7,822 bases of DNA from Nitrososphaerota archaeon (lineage in GTDB: Archaea; Thermoproteota; Nitrososphaeria; Nitrososphaerales; Nitrosopumilaceae). A model generated the notes under the pieces. That model saw only the letters and a program-made list of their open reading frames with translations. It ran no database searches and had not been told where the DNA came from. The stretch lies in assembly GCA_030611185.1 (NCBI GenBank), contig JAUWQG010000040.1, forward strand, positions 1-7,822. The letters are read 5' to 3'. The translations under genes were made by a program, and so were the position numbers. Below, piece after piece: positions 1 to 4,831 of the stretch. Each line of letters begins with the position of its first letter. The stretch's first letter is position 1.

Positions 1-1
1 T

Positions 2-451
2 AATCCAGAACTATTTCCTGGCGCTGTATTTAGATTAAAATCACCAAAAACGGCTACATTGCTTTTCAGTACTGGAAAGATGGTCTGCACAGGATCTAGA
101 TCTGAAGAAATGGCAGTAAAGGCAGTAAACATTGTAGTTCAAAAATTAAGAAAGGGTGGAATTAAAATCAAAAAAAACGCAGTTGTGACTGTTCAAAATA
201 TTGTTTCTTCAATTAATCTTGGAGGTAAAATTCACTTAGAAAAGGCTGCAAGAACCTTACCTAGAAGTATGTACGAACCTGAACAATTTCCAGGAGTAAT
301 TCATAGAATGATTGATCCTAAAACTGTAATTCTAATATTTTCTTCAGGAAAATTAGTTTGCACTGGGGCCAAAACAGAAAAAGATGTGTATCGTGCTGTA
401 AATAATCTTCATAGTATGCTGGAAGAGAAAGACCTGATGATATATGATTAG
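2..451 (+). CDS. tbp: TATA-box-binding protein (TBP), 5'-truncated by window edge
   Basis: Basal transcription factor that binds and bends the promoter TATA box and recruits TFB and RNA polymerase. The frame is open to the left edge, so the start lies outside; 149 residues are visible against about 180-190 for a complete archaeal TBP. A TTG at 59 is internal and not the start, because the upstream codons encode the conserved stirrup NPELFPGAVFRL. Both halves of the pseudo-symmetric saddle are seen: repeat 1 has LFPG and LLFSTGK, and repeat 2 has QFPG and LIFSSGK. By analogy with yeast TBP, all four DNA-intercalating phenylalanines (two per repeat) are therefore present. After the second FPG the sequence reads VIHRM, with histidine where tyrosine is common. 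It lies 72 bp upstream of tfb on the same strand, so its protein partner is encoded next door. The identification is firm. Confidence 0.96.
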   Translation, partial: NPELFPGAVFRLKSPKTATLLFSTGKMVCTGSRSEEMAVKAVNIVVQKLRKGGIKIKKNAVVTVQNIVSSINLGGKIHLEKAARTLPRSMYEPEQFPGVIHRMIDPKTVILIFSSGKLVCTGAKTEKDVYRAVNNLHSMLEEKDLMIYD

Positions 452-481
452 ATTTGTATTTTATCACACATAATTTCATGG

Positions 482-489
482 TTTATTTA
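482..489 (+). promoter_or_regulatory. Possible weak TATA element of tfb
   Basis: The 72-bp gap between tbp and tfb contains TTTATTTA about 35 bases before the tfb ATG, a plausible archaeal TATA box. It would place the transcript start roughly 10-15 bases ahead of the ATG. A GTGAT at 516-520, partly complementary to the archaeal 16S rRNA tail, could then lie in a short leader. The match is loose, and tfb could equally be read through from tbp. Confidence 0.3.
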
Positions 490-523
490 TTAGAAATTAC
501 CATACAAAGTTCAAAGTGATAAT

Positions 524-1426
524 ATGAGTCAGCAGCTTGCAAATAAAGATGGATGTCCAAGATGTGGCAAAAATAATCTAGTTACCGATAATGAATCGGG
601 AGAAGTGTTTTGTGCAAAATGTGGATTTGTAATTAATGAAAAAGTTTCTGATAGTGGACCTGAAAGAATTTTCTCAGATAATACTACAAACAAATCACGT
701 ACTGGTGATAGGACATCACTAACGAGACATGATCGTGGTCTTAGTACCATAATTAATCCAATTAACAAAGACTCTGCTGGAAACCCACTATCTTCATCCA
801 TGAAGTCTACTCTTAAGCGATTAAGAGTTTGGGATAGCCGAAGTCTTACCAATAATAGTACTGATAGAAATCTTCAACATGCATTAGCTACACTACTCAA
901 AATGAAAGAAAAGTTGTCACTATCTGAGGCCATAGTTGAAAAGGCAGCTTATATTTACAGAAAGGCTCTGGAGAAGAAACTAGTAAGAGGACGGTCAATC
1001 TCTGCATTAATTGCCGCATCTCTTTATGCTGCATGCCGTGAATCTGGCACACCAAGGACAATAAAGGAAGTATCAGATGCAATTGACATAAGACGTGGAG
1101 ATCTTGCCGCATCTTATAGGATGCTGCTACAAGAATTAGAATTAAAAATGCCAGTAGTTGATTCAGTTCAATGTATTGCACGAATTGCAAGTCAGATAGG
1201 ATTATCTGAGAAAACTAAACGCTATGCCATGAAGATTCTCAAAAAAGCAGAGCAAGATCAGAGTTCATCTGGAAAAGATCCTATGGGCTTGGCAGCATCT
1301 GCCCTGTATCTTGCTGGCCTCAAGCTAGGCGAAAAAATCTCACAAAAGCAAGTCGCTGTAGCTTCTGGTGTAACTGAGGTTACAATTAGAAACAGGTGCA
1401 AAGGTCTAAAGTCATTAGATACTTAA
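524..1426 (+). CDS. tfb: Transcription initiation factor B (TFB, TFIIB homologue)
   Basis: Archaeal TFIIB-type factor that bridges TBP-bound promoter DNA and RNA polymerase and sets promoter direction through the BRE. The N-terminal zinc ribbon has C11-x2-C14 and C30-x2-C33. The B-reader/linker region (about 45-78) includes GPERIFS and the typical HDRGLSTII. Two cyclin-like repeats follow, at roughly 103-200 and 205-298. The second contains GKDPMGLAASALYLAG and a helix-turn-helix near 273-293 expected to contact the BRE. At 300 residues it is a normal full-length TFB with no missing landmark. The ATG at 524 is preceded by GTGAT with a 3-base gap, a possible Shine-Dalgarno site. Thaumarchaea usually carry several TFB paralogues; the adjacency to tbp suggests, without proving, that this is the housekeeping copy. 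Confidence 0.96.
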   Translation: MSQQLANKDGCPRCGKNNLVTDNESGEVFCAKCGFVINEKVSDSGPERIFSDNTTNKSRTGDRTSLTRHDRGLSTIINPINKDSAGNPLSSSMKSTLKRLRVWDSRSLTNNSTDRNLQHALATLLKMKEKLSLSEAIVEKAAYIYRKALEKKLVRGRSISALIAASLYAACRESGTPRTIKEVSDAIDIRRGDLAASYRMLLQELELKMPVVDSVQCIARIASQIGLSEKTKRYAMKILKKAEQDQSSSGKDPMGLAASALYLAGLKLGEKISQKQVAVASGVTEVTIRNRCKGLKSLDT

Positions 1427-1467
1427 TTATCCAAAGAACCAGTCCCATTACTGAGAATCAACAACGG

Positions 1468-1475
1468 CTTATATT
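1468..1475 (+). promoter_or_regulatory. TATA box of the small zinc-protein/Sm cluster
   Basis: CTTATATT lies in the 74-bp gap after tfb. Its centre is about 28 bases upstream of the ATG at 1501, the usual distance from an archaeal TATA box to the transcript start. Transcription would therefore begin at or next to the start codon and give a leaderless mRNA. No Shine-Dalgarno match precedes 1501, which agrees with this. It probably drives the three-gene run 1501-2027. Confidence 0.5.
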
Positions 1476-1500
1476 GCATGTAGATGTGCGATATCTATTG

Positions 1501-1659
1501 ATGGCTCAAAGGGTTACTAGCGAGAATGAAGAGACTGGAGAAATTACAGAGATTGGATGCATGTGTACAAAGTGTAACTGTAAGAAAATTATTCCAATAG
1601 TTGTTTCTATTTGCGATTCATGTCTTAAAGGTAAACACGCACAAGTCAAATACAATTAA
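1501..1659 (+). CDS. Small six-cysteine, probably zinc-binding protein
   Basis: A 52-residue protein not assignable to a named family. It has a polar, acidic N-terminal half, then a cysteine cluster with C20-x-C22-x2-C25-x-C27, a short hydrophobic stretch (30-37), C38-x2-C41 and H46. The C22-x2-C25 / C38-x2-C41 spacing looks like a minimal zinc ribbon or treble-clef knuckle, with C20, C27 and H46 as extra possible ligands. The frame is open back into tfb, but ATG 1501 is preferred because it sits about 28 bases after a TATA box and because the upstream translation does not look like protein. It is first in a tight cluster with a 36-residue gene and an Sm protein, so a nucleic-acid role is possible. 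That is inference from context only. Confidence 0.75.
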   Translation: MAQRVTSENEETGEITEIGCMCTKCNCKKIIPIVVSICDSCLKGKHAQVKYN

Positions 1660-1664
1660 GGTGA
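1660..1664 (+). promoter_or_regulatory. Shine-Dalgarno GGTGA, directly after a stop codon
   Basis: GGTGA matches part of the archaeal consensus AGGAGGTGATC, complementary to the 16S rRNA 3' end. It begins at the base after the TAA of the cysteine protein. It lies 10 bases before ATG 1675 but only 3 before the out-of-frame ATG 1668. The same element ahead of the Sm gene uses a 4-base gap. Confidence 0.6.
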
Positions 1665-1674
1665 AGAATGAATT

Positions 1675-1785
1675 ATGGCCATAAAAGAAAAGAAGGGAGT
1701 ATGGAGATTAGAATACTTGGAACCTCTTACTCCACAAGATCCTGATGAGCAAAATGATGTTAATGAAACTGAAGAGTCAACATAA
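1675..1785 (+). CDS. 36-residue conserved-looking small protein, unknown function
   Basis: A short ORF filling the gap between the cysteine protein and the Sm gene. The predicted peptide opens with a basic stretch (K4, K6, K7), has an aromatic core (W10, Y14) followed by LEPLTPQDP, and ends in an acidic tail (about residues 22-34) that is probably disordered. A stop codon (TGA 1669-1671) lies just upstream in frame, so ATG 1675 is the earliest ATG start. Spacing is 15 bp from the gene before and 17 bp to the gene after, as in an operon, and a GGTGA lies upstream. The competing ATG at 1668 would give only 25 residues in another frame. I recognise no family. The basic-to-acidic layout and the Sm neighbour suggest an accessory peptide, but function is unknown. 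Confidence 0.6.
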   Translation: MAIKEKKGVWRLEYLEPLTPQDPDEQNDVNETEEST

Positions 1786-1793
1786 AATTTTCT

Positions 1794-1798
1794 GGTGA
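1794..1798 (+). promoter_or_regulatory. Shine-Dalgarno GGTGA of the Sm-like gene
   Basis: GGTGA lies 4 bases before ATG 1803. Measured from this 3' part of the AGGAGGTGATC consensus, that is normal spacing. It supports the start chosen for the Sm protein and translation from inside a polycistronic message. Confidence 0.6.
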
Positions 1799-1802
1799 AT
1801 CG

Positions 1803-2027
1803 ATGTCTTCTGAAATACTTGAAAATCTAGATGTATGTGTAAACAAAATTGTCTTAATCAAGCTAAAAAATCACACCACCATTAGAGGAACACTACAAAC
1901 TTTTGATCAACACATGAACATGCTACTGACAAAAGTTGAAGATATTACCGAAGAAAAGCCAAAGAATCTTGAAAAGATAATTCTTAGAGGTGATAATATC
2001 CTAATAGTTTCTATTCCTAAAGAGTAA
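1803..2027 (+). CDS. Sm-like archaeal protein (LSm)
   Basis: Sm-fold protein that in archaea assembles into a ring (usually a heptamer) and binds U-rich RNA, with proposed roles in RNA processing and small-RNA handling. The Sm1 motif spans about 16-46, with IRGTLQTFDQHMNMLL containing G29, D35, H37 and N39. The Sm2 motif is ILRGDNILIVS at about 60-70, with R63, G64 and D65. The residues known to form the uridine-binding pocket in archaeal Sm rings (His and Asn in loop 3; Arg and Asp in loop 5) are all present. At 74 residues it is the usual length for the family. It is the last gene of the small + strand cluster and is followed by a hairpin/T-rich region and then a convergent gene. Confidence 0.93.
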   Translation: MSSEILENLDVCVNKIVLIKLKNHTTIRGTLQTFDQHMNMLLTKVEDITEEKPKNLEKIILRGDNILIVSIPKE

Positions 2028-2053
2028 TTTTTGGATAATTTACAACAAAAATA

Positions 2054-2090
2054 CCTCAAATAACCCTCGCTTGAGGGGTCTTATTTAATT
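2054..2090 (+). terminator. Hairpin plus T-rich tail downstream of the Sm gene
   Basis: CCTCAA (2054-2059) can pair with TTGAGG (2071-2076) around an 11-base loop. Alternatively CCCTC (2064-2068) pairs with GAGGG (2073-2077) around GCTT. The T-rich TCTTATTTAATT follows. It sits 27 bases after the Sm stop, between convergent genes, so termination of the + strand cluster is the likely role. Stems of 5-6 bp are modest, so this is tentative. Confidence 0.4.
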
Positions 2091-2121
2091 CAAAGATCAT
2101 CGAGCCTAGATTAATTTAGAG

Positions 2122-2134
2122 AAAATAGAAAAAA
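2122..2134 (-). terminator. U-rich termination tract for the nitroreductase gene
   Basis: Read on the minus strand, this stretch is TTTTTTCTATTTT, 20-33 bases beyond the nitroreductase stop codon. Archaeal RNA polymerase commonly terminates at such U-rich tracts without a hairpin. A weak AGAGA/TCTCT pairing flanks it. Role inferred from composition and position. Confidence 0.4.
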
Positions 2135-2154
2135 TCTCTTGGTAAATTTGAAAT

Positions 2155-2802
2155 TTATTCTAAAACATGAATTAATTCTGAAAGGTTTCTTCTTGGTTTG
2201 GGGAATTTTCGTTTAACTGGATAACCTACACACAAAATTGATGAAGGTACTAGATCTGTACCAATAATTTCTGCAACCTTTTTTTCATCAATCATTCCAA
2301 TCCAAATGGTACTTAGACTCAAGGCAGTAGCTGCTAATTGAGAGTATGCGGCTGCAAGCGTTGCATCTTGAATTGCAAACTTTGTTAAAGTTGTTTTAGG
2401 AAATTGAAGCTTTACTCTGCTAGGGTTTTTACAGTAAACTAAAACTAGTGGTGCATTTACGTAGGGTTGATTATTTGCTGCCTTGACCAGTTTTTCTTTC
2501 ATTTTGTTATTTTTTACATGAAAGATTTCAAAACCTTGAAAGTTTCCAGCTGTAGGGGCCGTGTCAGCAGCAGCTAGAATTTTTTCAATTTTCCAGTCTT
2601 CAACTGGTTTTGTATCAAATTTCCTAGTTGAACGTCTTCTTTTCATTACCTCAAAAAGATCAGTATCAAGATCTGCTGAAATTTCATGAGAGTGGTCTCC
2701 TAGTATGGCACTTAGTAGTGATTTTCTTGTTTCAATTGTTTTATCATCTTCAGGAGGAGGCTCATATCCTGTTGGATAAACTACTCCTCCCTTTTTTTCC
2801 AT
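2155..2802 (-). CDS. Nitroreductase-family FMN oxidoreductase
   Basis: FMN-dependent NAD(P)H oxidoreductase fold; the actual substrate cannot be read from the sequence. The family core starts near residue 49 with DLFEVMKRRRSTRKF, whose Arg and Ser residues are typical FMN-phosphate contacts. TAPTAGNFQGFEIF follows at 81-94, then the helical QDATLAAAYSQLAATALSLS (about 146-164) and IWIGM (166-170), and the C-terminal PSSILCVGYPVK at 186-197. Ahead of the core are about 48 extra residues with a Pro/acidic patch (PPPEDD). This extension appears genuine because ATG 2802 lies just downstream of a well-placed TATA element, whereas the alternative start at M53 would remove part of the first core helix. 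It is divergently transcribed from the cyclophilin-fold gene across 67 bp and convergent with the Sm gene. Cytoplasmic, with no signal peptide. Confidence 0.88.
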   Translation of the reverse strand: MEKKGGVVYPTGYEPPPEDDKTIETRKSLLSAILGDHSHEISADLDTDLFEVMKRRRSTRKFDTKPVEDWKIEKILAAADTAPTAGNFQGFEIFHVKNNKMKEKLVKAANNQPYVNAPLVLVYCKNPSRVKLQFPKTTLTKFAIQDATLAAAYSQLAATALSLSTIWIGMIDEKKVAEIIGTDLVPSSILCVGYPVKRKFPKPRRNLSELIHVLE

Positions 2803-2824
2803 GATATGTTATTCTCTAGTTACA

Positions 2825-2838
2825 AGATATACATATCT
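2825..2838. promoter_or_regulatory. Palindromic TATA-like element shared by two divergent genes
   Basis: AGATATACATATCT has perfect 6-base inverted arms around AC, so it presents a TATA-like site on both strands. Its centre is about 29 bases before the minus-strand start at 2802 (leaderless or nearly so) and about 38 before the plus-strand ATG at 2870 (leader of about 11-12 bases). No better TATA candidate is visible in this 67-bp gap. Bidirectional use is inferred from symmetry and spacing. Confidence 0.5.
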
Positions 2839-2869
2839 ATGAATGTCTTGATGTTTAGTTTGTTCAACT

Positions 2870-3262
2870 ATGAAGCATATAGTACGATTAGACATTCTGA
2901 ATTCAACTGGCGTGACTTTGGAATTAAATGATGACACTTCTCCAAAAACTGTAAGATCATTTTTAGATAATCTACCTTTTACTGTAGATCTTAATGTATG
3001 GGGTGATGAAATCTACACATCATCCTCGTCCATCAACATCCCAGAAGAAAATGCAAAGTCTCCTGTCTCTTTAAATGATGTAGCATACTGGCCAACTGGC
3101 AAAGCAATTTGTTTATTTTATGGACCTACGCCAATCAGCAAAAAAAGTGAGATCACTCCTGCATCTCCAGTAAATGTAATTGGCAAGATTATTGCTCCTG
3201 ATAAATCAGTGCTTGGTTATGCCGAAGGAAAAGAAGCAACTTTCAGATATTGCAAACCCTGA
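2870..3262 (+). CDS. Cyclophilin-like fold protein (PF04126-type)
   Basis: A small cytoplasmic beta-barrel protein resembling the cyclophilin-like family found in archaea and bacteria such as Thermotoga. The signature seen is the tryptophan-containing VWGDEIY (43-49), followed by the strongly typical DVAYWPTGKAICLFYGPTPIS (about 70-90) and PASPVNVIGKI (about 97-107). These proteins share the cyclophilin barrel but generally lack the catalytic residues of prolyl isomerases, so isomerase activity should not be assumed; the family's function is unknown. Length is 130 residues, normal for the family. ATG 2870 is the first start after an in-frame TGA at 2849. No Shine-Dalgarno is visible, fitting a short leader from the shared TATA element. 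The stop codon directly abuts the stop of the opposing JAMM gene. Confidence 0.85.
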   Translation: MKHIVRLDILNSTGVTLELNDDTSPKTVRSFLDNLPFTVDLNVWGDEIYTSSSSINIPEENAKSPVSLNDVAYWPTGKAICLFYGPTPISKKSEITPASPVNVIGKIIAPDKSVLGYAEGKEATFRYCKP

Positions 3263-3667
3263 TTACTCTGATTCTATTGGAATCTCTGAAATTTCTGATT
3301 CAAGAACATATGCTTTGAAGTCTTTTGAAATTCCTGAAAAGATTACCCATACCACTGGATTTAGATCCATGAATTTTTTATCTGTACTTGACGGATAGGC
3401 TTTGGAATCTGGATGGGAGTGAAAAATACCTATAATTTTTAATTTCAACTCTTTTTCCATTTTATCTGCCTCTAGTCTTTGCTCTGCAGAAATTGTAAAA
3501 TTCACTGGTGATTGGTCTGTGTTTTTTGTAAGAAATACCTTCTCAACTTTGGATTTATCACCCTTTTCTGTTCCAAGTAATATTGCACATGATTCATTAG
3601 GTTTTTCCTTATTTGCATGGTTTGAGAGAATCTGTTTTTGTACCTTTGTTAAGATAATTTTTTGCAA
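3263..3667 (-). CDS. JAMM/MPN-domain metalloprotease
   Basis: Zinc metalloprotease of the JAB1/MPN (JAMM) family, whose archaeal members can remove ubiquitin-like SAMP modifiers or act in related isopeptide or sulfur-carrier processing. The full catalytic set is present when numbered from the TTG start: E25 (in PNESCAILLG), then H83-S-H85-P with S93 and D96, i.e. the HxH-x7-S-x2-D signature. No inactivating substitution is seen. No ATG lies ahead of E25. The TTG at 3667 is preferred because it follows the upstream gene's TAA by 2 bases and starts the protein at the normal domain edge (QKIILTKVQKQIL). A TTG at 3715 would add 16 unlikely residues overlapping the cupredoxin gene. The protein is then 134 residues, a single-domain enzyme. 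Translation is probably coupled to the cupredoxin gene; a functional link is not evident. Confidence 0.88.
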   Translation of the reverse strand: MQKIILTKVQKQILSNHANKEKPNESCAILLGTEKGDKSKVEKVFLTKNTDQSPVNFTISAEQRLEADKMEKELKLKIIGIFHSHPDSKAYPSSTDKKFMDLNPVVWVIFSGISKDFKAYVLESEISEIPIESE

Positions 3668-3669
3668 GC

Positions 3670-4758
3670 TTATCCTACTTCTACAGAACCTGTCATCCAA
3701 GGATGTACGATACAATAGTAGTCTTCTTTTCCTTGAGATGAGAATGTAAACTCAAATGAATCTCCTGCTGCCATTAAATCAGAATCAAATACTCCGTTTG
3801 GACCTTCTTGTGAATTTCCTGATGTAACTGTGTGCATTGTACTATCATCATTTTTCCAAAGTACTGCTGTTCCAACAGTTATTTGAAGTGCTTCAGGATC
3901 ATAGTAGATTTGTCCTTCTTTTTGAATTCCAGCACCCTCTGGCATAATTACTGTCACTGGTTCTTTTGGTTCCTCTATGATTAAATTGGATACCATCCAA
4001 GGATGTAATGTACAATAGTATTCATAATCTCCAATCTCTAATCCATTAGTATCCAGTTGGAATGTTTCTCCCTCACTTAGCATACCAGAATCAAATGTTT
4101 CTCCTCCATCTACAGAACTTGTAACAGTGTGTGCAAATGTATCTGAATTTGTCCACTCCACTACAGAACCTTTTGGCACATAGGCTACATCTGGATCATA
4201 ATCTGGATTACCTTGTACTGCTGAATTTACTAAAATTGTAATTGGATATATTGGACCAGTTAATTCAACTTCAATTTCCTCAACTTCTTCCATCTCTTCT
4301 GCAATAATGTATGTATCAGGACTTACAAATCCAAATGCTACAAATGTAACAATCCCTGTAGTTGCAGCTAACATTACAATTGCTCCAATTGGTTTTACAA
4401 GTTTTGGCAATTTTGCTGCAAGATATGCAATGACTATTGCTGGAAATGCAATTGCAATCAAAAGGCCAGCTAAGATGTTAGTAGACTCGATTGTATTCAA
4501 TGTAAATGAATACATACCAAATCCAAGCGCAATGGAAGCAATTACTAAAACTGTGGCTTTTGCCCTGTTGCTAGTTGATACTCCTCCATTTAAGATTCCA
4601 GCTGCTAAGAAAATTAATCCAATAATCATTGTAAGGCCAGTAAGGGCATGCATTCCATCGATGAAAGTATGTGCCCAACCTGCATAGGAAATAGCTACTC
4701 CGGTCAAACCTATGGCTGTCAATCCCATACCTGGCATCATGAGGTCCCAGTTACTCAT
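3670..4758 (-). CDS. Membrane-anchored protein with two cupredoxin (plastocyanin-like) domains
   Basis: Predicted copper electron carrier on the outer face of the cytoplasmic membrane. About five membrane segments occupy the N-terminal part (near 11-29, 37-58, 67-86, 94-116 and 123-145). A Glu-rich linker follows (about 154-165), then two blue-copper domains. Each domain keeps a complete type-1 ligand set: H210, C249, H252, M255 and H309, C349, H352, M355, both within YYCxxHPWM. The domains are about 100 residues apart, pointing to internal duplication. Five segments would place the N-terminus inside and both copper domains outside. ATG 4758 is supported by a TATA element centred about 26 bases upstream (probably leaderless). 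It is divergent from the haem O synthase gene and leads the JAMM gene. Ammonia-oxidising archaea use many such plastocyanin-like carriers. The specific partner is unknown, but a respiratory role fits the neighbourhood. Confidence 0.9.
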   Translation of the reverse strand: MSNWDLMMPGMGLTAIGLTGVAISYAGWAHTFIDGMHALTGLTMIIGLIFLAAGILNGGVSTSNRAKATVLVIASIALGFGMYSFTLNTIESTNILAGLLIAIAFPAIVIAYLAAKLPKLVKPIGAIVMLAATTGIVTFVAFGFVSPDTYIIAEEMEEVEEIEVELTGPIYPITILVNSAVQGNPDYDPDVAYVPKGSVVEWTNSDTFAHTVTSSVDGGETFDSGMLSEGETFQLDTNGLEIGDYEYYCTLHPWMVSNLIIEEPKEPVTVIMPEGAGIQKEGQIYYDPEALQITVGTAVLWKNDDSTMHTVTSGNSQEGPNGVFDSDLMAAGDSFEFTFSSQGKEDYYCIVHPWMTGSVEVG

Positions 4759-4778
4759 TCATGCTAGCTGGTAGCCGT

Positions 4779-4788
4779 GATATACTTA
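4779..4788. promoter_or_regulatory. TATA-like element in the cupredoxin/ctaB divergent gap
   Basis: GATATACTTA on the plus strand reads TAAGTATATC on the minus strand. Its centre is about 26 bases from the cupredoxin ATG (4758), correct for a leaderless minus-strand transcript. Read the other way it would give a ctaB leader of roughly 22 bases. The minus-strand assignment is the stronger. It shares the core GATATAC with the element at 2825-2838. Confidence 0.45.
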
Positions 4789-4831
4789 TTCCTTTTGAAA
4801 TCGCTCAGATCATCAAAGTCGAATAAATTAA

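Noticed and set aside
529..1190. Two minus-strand open frames (529-852 and 897-1190) opposite tfb.
   Set aside because: They lie antisense to a clearly conserved TFB coding sequence and show no recognisable domain.
1396..1500. An upstream extension of the six-cysteine protein, starting at GTG 1396 inside tfb.
   Set aside because: It overlaps the tfb C-terminus, the added residues do not look like protein, and the TATA box at 1468 would lie inside the coding region. ATG 1501 fits the promoter spacing.
2107..2120. Near-palindrome CTAGATTAATTTAG in the Sm/nitroreductase gap, considered as an operator.
   Set aside because: It is AT-rich, imperfect, downstream of both convergent genes and away from any promoter; chance is the simplest explanation.
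4307..4687. A 126-codon open frame on the plus strand.
   Set aside because: It is the antisense shadow of the membrane segments of the cupredoxin protein; its hydrophobicity mirrors that gene and there is no family match or ribosome-binding site.
4761..4774. Short inverted repeat GCTAGC/GGTAGC near the cupredoxin start.
   Set aside because: Arms are only about 4 bases, with no partner site elsewhere, so it is not distinguishable from chance.
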